DNA of 58,560 nucleotides from Euryarchaeota archaeon UBA58 (GTDB lineage Archaea; Thermoplasmatota; Poseidoniia; Poseidoniales; Thalassarchaeaceae), in NCBI GenBank assembly GCA_002498525.1, contig DAHR01000015.1, positions 43,978 through 102,537 of the forward strand. Direction: 5' to 3'. Position numbers and translations under genes: made by a program. A model generated the notes under the pieces. It was not told the origin of the DNA and did no database searches. It worked only from the letters and a program-made list of their open reading frames with translations. Positions 1 through 7,312 of the stretch are shown piece by piece; the first letter of the stretch is position 1, and each line of letters begins with the position of its first letter.

Positions 1-987
1 CGGCCCGGCCACATCGCCGATGGCATAGACGCCGGGCACGTTGGTCCGGCACTTGCGGTCGATTCGAATGAATCGACCGCCTGTGTCCATTCGCACACCC
101 ATGTTCTCGAGGCCCCAGCCCTTTGTGTTGGGTCTCCGACCGACTGTGACGAGAACCTTGTCGACTTTGATGGTATGTTCCTCACCCCCCTTCTCGAATG
201 TCATGTGGACCTTGCGCGATGCGCCCTTGCCCTTGATTTCGGCGCCGCGCGCCAGAGCCTTGAGGTGGACAGTGACCTTGTGCTGTTTGAGCCATATCTC
301 GAGTGGTCTGCGAATCTCCTTGTCCATGATGGCCAGAATGCTGTCCAAGCCCTCGATGACCGTGATGTCAGTGCCTAATTTCGCCAGCGCACAGCCGAGT
401 TCAAGGCCGATGTAACCGCCGCCGATTATGGCCGCTGACTTCGGCAGATTCTGCAGATCGAGCGTACCGGTCGACGAGAGGATGAATTCCTCATCACAGG
501 GCATGAATGGCAAATCGATATGGCTCGAGCCGGTGGCGATGATGACATTCTCGGCCTCGAATTCCACTATTCCCTCCTTGGTATCGACACAGCACTTCTT
601 CGGTCCAGTGAAAGTTGCCCACCCCTTGACGAGGTCAACACCAGCAGCCTTCAGCAGAGCCTCGACGCCTTTGTTGAGGCGCTCGACGATTGCATCCTTC
701 CAAGAGACGAGCGCCGCCATATCCACCTCTGCCTCACCAGAGACTGAGATGCCCATATGTCCGCCCTCGCTGGCGTGCTGTTGCAGTGACTCGAAGCGGT
801 CGGCTGCGTGGATGAGAGCCTTGCTCGGGATGCAGCCTCGAATCAGACAGGTTCCACCCGCTTTGTCCCCTTCGACGATTACCGTATCGAGGCCTAATTG
901 ACCAGCACGAATGGCTGCGACATAACCACCGGGTCCCGCCCCGACGACGAGAACCTGACATTTGCGCACTTCACCCAATTTTGCCAC
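1..987 (-). CDS. lpdA: Dihydrolipoamide dehydrogenase (E3), 3' end cut by the window edge
   Basis: FAD flavoprotein that reoxidises the dihydrolipoyl groups on the E2 subunit and reduces NAD+. Seen in the translation: FAD-binding VVGAGPGGYVAAIRAG near the N-terminus, the redox disulfide in GGTCLIRGCIPSKAL (CxxxxC), an NAD-binding IIGGGYIGLELG, and the second FAD contact VPGVYAIGDVAGP right at the window edge. About 329 residues are present; the family is usually 460-475, so the dimerisation domain lies outside. Start: GTG at 987, one base after the E2 stop; a TTG at 978 preceded by GAGGTG is an alternative. Last gene visible in the lipA-E1-E2-E3 operon. Identification is firm; the exact start is not. 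Confidence 0.93.
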   Translation of the reverse strand, partial: MAKLGEVRKCQVLVVGAGPGGYVAAIRAGQLGLDTVIVEGDKAGGTCLIRGCIPSKALIHAADRFESLQQHASEGGHMGISVSGEAEVDMAALVSWKDAIVERLNKGVEALLKAAGVDLVKGWATFTGPKKCCVDTKEGIVEFEAENVIIATGSSHIDLPFMPCDEEFILSSTGTLDLQNLPKSAAIIGGGYIGLELGCALAKLGTDITVIEGLDSILAIMDKEIRRPLEIWLKQHKVTVHLKALARGAEIKGKGASRKVHMTFEKGGEEHTIKVDKVLVTVGRRPNTKGWGLENMGVRMDTGGRFIRIDRKCRTNVPGVYAIGDVAGP

Positions 988-988
988 C

Positions 989-2296
989 TCACATGAAGAT
1001 TAGAGCGGGATGTTCAAGCATCCGCTTCAAAGATTGAACCATTGCGGCACCGTTCGCGCCGTCGACCACGCGGTGGTCGAAGGAACTGGAGAGATTCATG
1101 ATGCGCCTAACCTCGATGTCTCCCTTGCGCACCACCGGCATTTCGCGAGCCTTGTGAACTCCCAGAATTGCCACTTCGGGATGGTTGATGATCGGCGTGG
1201 CACCCAATCCACCATCCCGCCCAAGACTGGTGATGGTGAAGGTCGAGCCGGTCAGATCGTCGAGTGAAGCAGTCCCGCCTCGCGCAGCACCCGACAGGCG
1301 CTGCATCTCGCCCGCGGCCTGCCAGACATCCATCGCTTCGACATGCTTGACGACGGGAACGAAGAGGCCGCGCTCGGTCTGAGTGGCTATTCCGAGGTGG
1401 ACGGCCGCGTGGCGTCGCACAACATTTTCCTCCTCGTCATAGAGTGCATTGCATTCTGGGTGGCGTGGCATTATTCGGGCCAGTGCGAGCATGATGAAAG
1501 GCAGGTATGTGAGTTTGGGCTGGGTCTCATCACGCGTCGCATTTAGCATCTGGCGCAGGTCTTCCAATTCGGTGACATCGACTTCTTCGAAGTACGAGAA
1601 GTGCGGAATCGAGCGCTTCGAGATGACCATCGCTTCGGCGATCTTGCGGCGTAATCCAACAACTTTGATCTCCTCGACATCGGTGCGTTTGGTAGAATAT
1701 GCAGCCGGTGGTGCTCCAAGGACTGCTCCATCGGCGGCGATGAAAGCATCGAGGTCGGCATGGCGGATACGGCCAGCGGGGCCTGATCCGCGGACACCTG
1801 AGAGATCGATGTCAGCCTCCCGAGCGCGTCTGCGGACGGCGGGACTCGCGAGAGCCCGTCCGCCGGCTCCAGTTGCCGGTGAAGATGCAGGCGCAGCAGG
1901 TGCGGGTGCAGATTGTGCAGGTGTGGGTTTGGCGGCTGCGGGTGCGGCCTTCGGAGCGGGTTCGGAGGCGGCCGCCACCGGCGCTGCGATTGGCTCAGGT
2001 TCTGGCTCAGCAGCTTTCGCCTTGTCAGCCGGCGCTGCCTCACTCGGCGCATCGCCATCACCGCTGAATTCAACCAGCGTCGAGCCGACGGCGACCATGT
2101 CGCCGACCTCACCATGCAAAGCGACGACAGAACCATCGAAGGGCGAGGGAATCGTCACCGTCGCCTTATCGGTCATCATATCGAGAAGCGGATCGTCCTC
2201 ACTGACGCTGTCACCGACGGCGACGTGCCAACTGACAACCTCGCCCTCGACCACTCCTTCTCCAATATCCGGCAGCTTGAATTCTCTATTCGTCAT
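989..2296 (-). CDS. Dihydrolipoamide acyltransferase, E2 of a 2-oxoacid dehydrogenase complex
   Basis: Core acyltransferase, about 435 residues. Domain order seen: one lipoyl domain (residues about 4-77) with the lipoylated lysine at about K44 in DMMTDKATV; an Ala/Pro-rich flexible linker (about 85-145); a peripheral subunit-binding domain (ASPAVRRRAREADIDL onwards); and the catalytic acyltransferase domain ending with the HxxxDG motif in SSSFDHRVVDG. Start: ATG at 2296 gives MTNREFKLPDIGEG, a textbook E2 N-terminus; the ORF can be extended upstream but into the E1beta coding end. It starts one base after the E1beta stop. The neighbouring E1alpha resembles branched-chain enzymes, so the acyl substrates are probably branched-chain acyl groups (inference). 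Confidence 0.94.
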   Translation of the reverse strand: MTNREFKLPDIGEGVVEGEVVSWHVAVGDSVSEDDPLLDMMTDKATVTIPSPFDGSVVALHGEVGDMVAVGSTLVEFSGDGDAPSEAAPADKAKAAEPEPEPIAAPVAAASEPAPKAAPAAAKPTPAQSAPAPAAPASSPATGAGGRALASPAVRRRAREADIDLSGVRGSGPAGRIRHADLDAFIAADGAVLGAPPAAYSTKRTDVEEIKVVGLRRKIAEAMVISKRSIPHFSYFEEVDVTELEDLRQMLNATRDETQPKLTYLPFIMLALARIMPRHPECNALYDEEENVVRRHAAVHLGIATQTERGLFVPVVKHVEAMDVWQAAGEMQRLSGAARGGTASLDDLTGSTFTITSLGRDGGLGATPIINHPEVAILGVHKAREMPVVRKGDIEVRRIMNLSSSFDHRVVDGANGAAMVQSLKRMLEHPALIFM

Positions 2297-2297
2297 T

Positions 2298-3308
2298 CTA
2301 TTCCTCCATCGTTTTGTGGATTGCCTCAGCAATCCGTGCGGGACTCGGCATGTAATCCCATTCTGTCGTGTGTGGGAATGGTGTATCCCATCCCGTGACT
2401 CTATTCACCGGTGCTTCAAGACTCCAGAAACACCTCTCCTGGATACTCGCCGCCATCTCGGCACCGAATCCACTGGTCTTGGGAGCTTCGTGAACTATAA
2501 CGCAGCGTCCTGTTTTCTCGATTGATGCCTCGATCGCCTCCTTGTCCCACGGAACCAGCGATTGCAGGTCGATGAGGTCGCAGCTGATTCCGCTCTCGCG
2601 GATTGCCGCCTGCGCGACGTGGACCATCGCACCCCAGGCGATGACTGTGCATTCGTTTCCTTCGAGTGCAAGTCGAGCCTTGCCGATCTCGACAGTGTAG
2701 TGGGACTCAGGTACCTGCGCTTCGGGGTGGTCTTTCCAGGTGGGGACATTGTGAGGGTCGCCGTAGAAGGGTCCGCGGTAGCAGCGCTTGGGCTCAAGGA
2801 CGATGACTGGGTCATTGCATTCGATGGCTGCGATGAGCAGACCCTTGGCGTTGTATGGCGTCGAAGCGTAGACGACTTTGAGGCCTGGCGTATGGGTGAA
2901 TTGGGACTCTGGGCTCTGCGAATGGTGGTGCCCTCCCCGGATACCTCCTCCGGCCGGCGTTCGGAATGTGACTGGGCACCAGAATTCGCCGCCTGAACGG
3001 TGGCGGACCTTTGCAATCTCGTTGACTATCTGGTCGTAAGCCGGGAAGATGTAGTCGGCGAATTGAATCTCTGCGACGGGACGCAGCCCATTGATTCCCA
3101 TCCCGAACGCGATCGCTGCGATGCCGCCTTCCGAGAGCGGCGTATCGAAGACGCGGTGGCTTCCGAACTTATTTTGAAGACCTTCTGAAGTCCCGAAGAC
3201 TCCGCCGAAATATCCCGCGTCTTGGCCGAAGAAAAGGACATTCTCGTCTTTCTCGAGCATATTGTCAAGTGCTGAATTCACAGCCTTGACGATGTTCATT
3301 TCAGCCAT
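2298..3308 (-). CDS. bkdB: 2-oxoacid dehydrogenase E1 beta subunit
   Basis: Beta subunit of the thiamine-diphosphate-dependent E1 component, 336 residues. Family features seen: ALDNMLEKDENVLFFGQDAG near the N-terminus, FDTPLSEGGIAAIAFGMG, the conserved AEIQFADYIFPAYDQI and the C-terminal half typical of transketolase C-like domains (LIDLQSLVPWD). I chose ATG at 3308, one base after the E1alpha stop and preceded by AGAGGTGA as ribosome-binding site; a GTG at 3317 would overlap the E1alpha end. It pairs with the E1alpha subunit immediately upstream. Branched-chain versus pyruvate specificity cannot be read from this subunit alone; the symbol follows the E1alpha call. Confidence 0.92.
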   Translation of the reverse strand: MAEMNIVKAVNSALDNMLEKDENVLFFGQDAGYFGGVFGTSEGLQNKFGSHRVFDTPLSEGGIAAIAFGMGINGLRPVAEIQFADYIFPAYDQIVNEIAKVRHRSGGEFWCPVTFRTPAGGGIRGGHHHSQSPESQFTHTPGLKVVYASTPYNAKGLLIAAIECNDPVIVLEPKRCYRGPFYGDPHNVPTWKDHPEAQVPESHYTVEIGKARLALEGNECTVIAWGAMVHVAQAAIRESGISCDLIDLQSLVPWDKEAIEASIEKTGRCVIVHEAPKTSGFGAEMAASIQERCFWSLEAPVNRVTGWDTPFPHTTEWDYMPSPARIAEAIHKTMEE

Positions 3309-3309
3309 A

Positions 3310-4557
3310 TCATTCACCTCTGAGCCGCTTCATCTCATCCCATTGTTCTTGTAGATGCCAGGGAATGTCTTCGTAGACCTCGGTGAAGATCGAGTCCGAG
3401 GACGGATAGGGCCCATTGGCGAGGTCACCGAACTTCACCGCTTCCTTGTAAGCAGCCATGACTTCGGAATCGATGCCTTCCTCAAGTTCATTCTGTTGCT
3501 CCTCAGACCACTTGCCAATCGAGATCAGATGTGCCTTCAGGCGCTCGATAGGGTCGCCACCCGGCCATACTTCATCCTCATCTTTAGGTCGATATTTCGA
3601 GGGATCATCGCTCGATGAATGGGCGCCGGCGCGATAGGTCAGCACCTCAATATGAGTCGCACCCGCGCCGCTTGCCGCCCTCTCGCGGGCCCACTTCGTG
3701 ACCGAGTAGAGGGCGAGGAAATCATTTCCATCCACCCTGATGCTGGGCACATCGTAGCTCAAACCACGAGCGGCGAAGTTCGAACTTCCACTGGCGAGGT
3801 TGGCGTGGGTGGAGATGGCCCATTGGTTGTTGACGATGTTCAGAATCACTGGCGGTTTGAAGACGCTGGCGAAGTTGAGAGCGTAGTGATAATCGCCCTC
3901 TGCCGAAGCACCGTCGCCGATCCAAGTGATGCAGCATTCGTCCAGACCCTTGTACTGCGAGGCCATTGCGACGCCGACAGCCTGACTGAATTGGGTTGCA
4001 ACAGGGCTCGATACGGAGATGTAGCGGCCTGTGCGATAACTGTAGTGAACCGGCATCTGTCGTCCTAGAATGTTGTCCTTCTCATTGCCGATGCAGTGGC
4101 AGATCATGCTAACCATATCTCGTCCGCGGACGAACTGGGCTGCTGGTTGTCGGTAGGTAGGGAAGATCCAGTCTTGGGTTTCGAGCGCCATGGTCTGTGC
4201 TACTGCAACGCATTCTTCGCCTAATGAGCGCATGTAGAAGGAGAGTTTGCCAGTGCGTTGCATCTTCATCATGCGGTCGTCGAAGATTCTCATTCTGACC
4301 ATGTGCTCGAGTCCTGTTCGCAGTTCATCTGGGCTGAGGTCGGGATTCCATGGGCCGCTAGCTTTCGCATCGTCGTCGAGGACTCTGACGAGGCCGTGGG
4401 CGTGGTCGGTCGTATCTGCTGCCGTGCAGGTCAGGGGGTCGGGTCGGGAGAGGTCGCCGGGTTGATGAGTCCACGCTGCGAATTTCGGTTTGTCTCCTGG
4501 ACGTGCCGGAGCGGTCGGGACTTGTATCGTCGCAACTCGCTTCTTCTTGGCTGCCAT
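3310..4557 (-). CDS. bkdA: 2-oxoacid dehydrogenase E1 alpha subunit, branched-chain type
   Basis: Alpha subunit that binds thiamine diphosphate and decarboxylates the 2-oxoacid; 415 residues. The ThDP motif starts at GDGASAEGDYHYALNFAS and ends at NNQWAIST. DWIFPTYRQPAAQFVRG is the conserved active-site entry region. The loop YRAGAHSSSDDPSKYRP closely matches the branched-chain E1alpha phosphorylation-loop region (HSTSDDS...YR in mitochondrial homologues), which is why I favour branched-chain 2-oxoacids over pyruvate. Start ATG at 4557 gives MAAKKKRVATIQVP and sits 7 bases after the lipA stop, with AGGTGAG as ribosome-binding site. The basic first residues and Pro-rich region (about 1-60) are longer than in many homologues. 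Confidence 0.92.
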   Translation of the reverse strand: MAAKKKRVATIQVPTAPARPGDKPKFAAWTHQPGDLSRPDPLTCTAADTTDHAHGLVRVLDDDAKASGPWNPDLSPDELRTGLEHMVRMRIFDDRMMKMQRTGKLSFYMRSLGEECVAVAQTMALETQDWIFPTYRQPAAQFVRGRDMVSMICHCIGNEKDNILGRQMPVHYSYRTGRYISVSSPVATQFSQAVGVAMASQYKGLDECCITWIGDGASAEGDYHYALNFASVFKPPVILNIVNNQWAISTHANLASGSSNFAARGLSYDVPSIRVDGNDFLALYSVTKWARERAASGAGATHIEVLTYRAGAHSSSDDPSKYRPKDEDEVWPGGDPIERLKAHLISIGKWSEEQQNELEEGIDSEVMAAYKEAVKFGDLANGPYPSSDSIFTEVYEDIPWHLQEQWDEMKRLRGE

Positions 4558-4564
4558 GCTCGTC

Positions 4565-5647
4565 TCACCTGCCTCTTGTCGCAATCGTTGGTGCGGACTC
4601 GCTGGAAAGTCCGTTTTGCGGATTGAGATGGCTGATGGCCGAGCCTGTCGAACCTCTGCTTACCACTGGTTCAGCGCCTGTAGCCTCTTCCCAGAGCAGT
4701 CCTGCTCGGTACGATGAGCGGACCAGTGGGCCGCTGGCGACGGCTGTGAAGCCCATCTCGCGAGCGGCTTGATCCCACGTCGCGAAGGTCGCTGGTTCTG
4801 GGAAGCGTTCGACGGCCAGATGCTTCCAACTCGGTTGCAGATACTGGCCAAGAGTGATCATTTCGACTCCTGCACTGCGCAGGAGTCGCATGGCATCGAC
4901 GACTTCCTCATCGCTCTCACCAATGCCGACCATGATGCTCGATTTGATGCGGATATCGGGGCGTAATCGGTGTGCTTCACTCAAGACGCGAAGTGATTGC
5001 TCGAATGATGCGCGGGCGTCTCGTACCTTGCTGTCGAGGCGTGGGATGCATTCGACATTGTGGGCGAAGACCCGCAGTGGCAGGTCTTCGAGGAGTTCGG
5101 CGAGGGCATCGAGGTTACCATCCAAGTCCGAGCAGAGCAACTCGAGGCCGACCTCTGGGCTACGCTCGTGAACCGCTTCGATGCAGGCTCTGTAATGGGC
5201 GGCACCACCATCGGGCAGATCGTCGCGATTGACCACCGTGATGACGACATGGGTCAGGCCCATGCGGTCGACCGCCTCGGCCAATTCGGTGGGCTCCTCG
5301 GGATTCAGAGGTGGGGGAATTTTCTCCGTGCCGACGGCACAAAACCTGCAGCCACGGGTGCAGACTTCACCCGCGACCATGAAAGTCGCAGTTCCTCGGC
5401 CCCAGCAATCGTGGATATTCGGGCAGCGGGCCTCTTCGCAGACGGTGTGCAAGCCGTGCTTGCTGACATTCGCTTTGGTCTCGTTGAATCTGACTTGGGC
5501 AATACCTGTTGGAAGGCTGGTTCTGAACCAGTCAGGCAGTCGCTTGCGATGACCTTTACGGCGCTCCTCAACACTCATTCGAGCAGCGCCGCCACAGCCG
5601 CCGGCTGACACCTCGGCAAGGTCAGCCTGCGGCAATGGTGCAGCCAT
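4565..5647 (-). CDS. lipA: Lipoyl synthase (radical SAM)
   Basis: Inserts two sulfurs into protein-bound octanoyl groups to make the lipoyl cofactor. Both iron-sulfur motifs are visible: the LipA-specific CEEARCPNIHDC (CxxxxCxxxxxC) and the radical-SAM CTRGCRFCAVG (CxxxCxxC). The C-terminal RSSYRAG contains the conserved serine that ligates the auxiliary cluster. It is the first gene of the operon and directly precedes E1alpha, so the cofactor-making enzyme is co-transcribed with its target, the E2 lipoyl domain. Start is uncertain: ATG at 5647 gives 360 residues with a low-complexity Ala/Gly N-terminus; ATG at 5578 (MSVEERRKG) gives 337 residues, closer to the usual length. No octanoyltransferase is in the window. 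Confidence 0.95.
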   Translation of the reverse strand: MAAPLPQADLAEVSAGGCGGAARMSVEERRKGHRKRLPDWFRTSLPTGIAQVRFNETKANVSKHGLHTVCEEARCPNIHDCWGRGTATFMVAGEVCTRGCRFCAVGTEKIPPPLNPEEPTELAEAVDRMGLTHVVITVVNRDDLPDGGAAHYRACIEAVHERSPEVGLELLCSDLDGNLDALAELLEDLPLRVFAHNVECIPRLDSKVRDARASFEQSLRVLSEAHRLRPDIRIKSSIMVGIGESDEEVVDAMRLLRSAGVEMITLGQYLQPSWKHLAVERFPEPATFATWDQAAREMGFTAVASGPLVRSSYRAGLLWEEATGAEPVVSRGSTGSAISHLNPQNGLSSESAPTIATRGR

Positions 5648-5750
5648 CGAGGGCGAGGAGCGGTCAGCCGGCGTTAATCGTTCTGCTCAAGGCTTGCGGG
5701 AGGTCAATGTGGCCGAGTTGCCAAATACAGGTTCGTCACCAGGCCTCTCT

Positions 5751-6515
5751 ATGGCTCGCAGTGCGGCACTGGTGACTGGTGGGGCGAAGCGGATTGGTCG
5801 TGCGATATGCCTCCACCTAAGCGAAAAAGGATACTCAGTGGCAATCCACCACAATTCATCGAAGCGAGACGCCGAGACTCTTGTCGAGGAGATAAGAGCC
5901 GCAGGCGGCTCTGCTTGCGCTATCGCTGCTGATTTGACGAAGCCAGATGAAGTTGCAAGTCTGATGATTTCTGCAGCAGATTCACTAGGTCCCATCACAG
6001 GGCTTGTCAACAATGCCTCGCGCTTCGAACACGACGATATCTCGACGATAGATATCAAATCTTGGGATTCGCATATGGACGTCAACGCGCGCGCGCCGAT
6101 GTTGCTGATCCGCGCCCTCCTAGAACAACTTCCCAACGATGCTCAGGCTTCCGTCATCAACATCCTCGATCAGAAGATTTCGGAGCCGAATCCCGACCAT
6201 CTGTCCTACACCGCCTCACGCTACGCCTTGCTCGGCTTGACCGACGCCCTGGCCCGCGGACTCGCCCCTGCTGTTCGGGTTAATGCAGTGGCTCCCGGTC
6301 ATACACTTCCCAGTGATGACCAGAGTGCGGATGGGTTCGAGCGGGCTCAGGCTCGGAGCCCGCTCGGCTATGGTCCCGCACCCGCCGATATCGCTGATGC
6401 TGTTGGGTTTCTGATGGGTGCGCGCGCGGTGACCGGACAGGTTCTGTTCGTTGATTCGGGAGAGCGGTTCCTCGCCCGAAGCCGTGATGTGCTTTTCGAG
6501 ACGGAGCGGTTGTGA
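5751..6515 (+). CDS. Short-chain dehydrogenase, pteridine-reductase-like, with Arg in place of the catalytic Lys
   Basis: Rossmann-fold NAD(P)H oxidoreductase, 254 residues from the ATG at 5751 (MARSAALVTGGAKRIG); the ORF extends 19 codons upstream without homology-like sequence. Seen: cofactor motif TGGAKRIG, NNAS after beta-4, and the active-site segment LSYTASRYALLG. The canonical SDR YxxxK is YxxxR here, and the serine position reads INILDQK, as in FolM/PTR1-like enzymes where Asp replaces Ser. RVNAVAPGHTLP is the usual post-catalytic loop. The gene is followed after 25 bp by a FolB-like gene, so a role in pterin or folate metabolism is likely (inference). The K-to-R change may reduce or alter activity. 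Confidence 0.85.
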   Translation: MARSAALVTGGAKRIGRAICLHLSEKGYSVAIHHNSSKRDAETLVEEIRAAGGSACAIAADLTKPDEVASLMISAADSLGPITGLVNNASRFEHDDISTIDIKSWDSHMDVNARAPMLLIRALLEQLPNDAQASVINILDQKISEPNPDHLSYTASRYALLGLTDALARGLAPAVRVNAVAPGHTLPSDDQSADGFERAQARSPLGYGPAPADIADAVGFLMGARAVTGQVLFVDSGERFLARSRDVLFETERL

Positions 6516-6540
6516 TGAGCATTCGAGTGGAGGGGTTTTG

Positions 6541-6942
6541 ATGAGGAGTCATCAGCATGCTCTGGCACAGTTGATGCGGGAATTCCAGGGTTCGACCGCG
6601 CTGTTTCTGGAGGCAATCGAGCGCGAGGTCGACATCGGAGTCCACGCGCATGAATTCGGCTCGTCGCAACGGATCCGCTTCGATTTGTACGTGATGATGG
6701 GTGGGGCGAATGAGCCAGCTCGCGACGAAATCGGGCAGGTTCTGGATTACGAGTACCTTCTTGCCGCTCTCGATTCGGTTCTGGATGAGAATCGGTCCGC
6801 CTTGTTGGAGACTCTTGCGACACGTTTGCTCGATGTGATCATGGAGCCCGAGTCTGTGGAAGCCGCGACTGTCGTCATCACCAAATTGGATGTTCTGAAG
6901 GGTGATGGACGGCTTGGTTGTTCGATGACTAGAGTCCGCTGA
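6541..6942 (+). CDS. folB: Dihydroneopterin aldolase-like protein (bacterial FolB family)
   Basis: Small pterin enzyme of 133 residues. FolB family landmarks: IGVHAHEFGSSQRIRFDL (active-site E and Q region), a central LDYEYLLAAL (DY motif), ALLETLATRLLDVI (conserved helix) and VITKLDVLKGD carrying the expected catalytic lysine, ending in a beta-strand GCSMTR. The family forms T-fold oligomers that cleave or epimerise 7,8-dihydroneopterin. Start ATG at 6541 is preceded by GGAGGGG; an upstream in-frame ATG at 6451 lies inside the SDR gene. Archaea usually use the unrelated MptD for this step, so a bacterial-type FolB is noteworthy. The pairing with a pteridine-reductase-like SDR supports the call. 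Confidence 0.8.
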   Translation: MRSHQHALAQLMREFQGSTALFLEAIEREVDIGVHAHEFGSSQRIRFDLYVMMGGANEPARDEIGQVLDYEYLLAALDSVLDENRSALLETLATRLLDVIMEPESVEAATVVITKLDVLKGDGRLGCSMTRVR

Positions 6943-7098
6943 GAAATCAGGAGATGGTTTCTTGGAAATCAGCGCTCCCTCGCTTTGCTTGGTCCAGTGC
7001 TGACCTTTCACCGAATCACAGATTCGACTGCGCTACGACTTTCTCAGCCTTTGGCTGGTCCAACTCGCACACTCCACGCAAGCAATCGTATTGCTGAG

Positions 7099-7184
7099 TG
7101 GTGCAGGGGATGGGATTCGAACCCACGAAGCACTAAGCACCGGAGCTTAAGTCCGGCCCCTTTGACCAACTCGGGTACCCCTGC
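7099..7184 (-). tRNA. tRNA-Leu(TAA), CCA end encoded
   Basis: Read on the minus strand: acceptor GCAGGGG at 7184-7178 pairs with CCCCTGC at 7109-7103, discriminator A at 7102, and an encoded CCA at 7101-7099. Anticodon stem CCGGA/TCCGG encloses the loop CTTAAGC with anticodon TAA (reads UUA). The 14-nt variable arm makes it a class II tRNA, and the T-loop TTCGAAT is canonical. No intron is visible. It is a lone gene between the folate pair and the first surface-protein gene. Confidence 0.95.
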
Positions 7185-7228
7185 AAGCCACCTGAGTACC
7201 CCCTCACGCTTGAATCGAGCGGCCGCCC

Positions 7229-7246
7229 CGCCCCCTGACGGGGGCG
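7229..7246. repeat. Perfect 7-bp hairpin in the 7.2-kb gap
   Basis: CGCCCCC (7229-7235) and GGGGGCG (7240-7246) can pair around a TGAC loop. It lies between the 5' end of the tRNA-Leu gene and the surface-protein start at 7313. No T-run follows on either strand, so it is not an obvious terminator. Function unknown. Confidence 0.5.
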
Positions 7247-7284
7247 TCTCAAACTGATGCATTGGCGGCTCGGACCTTGGGAAC

Positions 7285-7292
7285 GCTTTAAC
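7285..7292 (+). promoter_or_regulatory. Candidate TATA box for the surface protein at 7313
   Basis: GCTTTAA at 7285-7291 is centred about 25 bp before the ATG at 7313. That is the usual archaeal distance from TATA box to transcription start, so this mRNA would be nearly leaderless. No ribosome-binding site is visible before the ATG. Prediction by eye only. Confidence 0.45.
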
Positions 7293-7312
7293 CCCCCGCG
7301 GCGGGCCGAAGC

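Noticed and set aside
1449..2525. 358-codon plus-strand open frame
   Set aside because: Lies opposite the E2 and E1beta genes, Ser/Ala/Pro-rich and without motifs; a shadow of the GC-rich coding strand.
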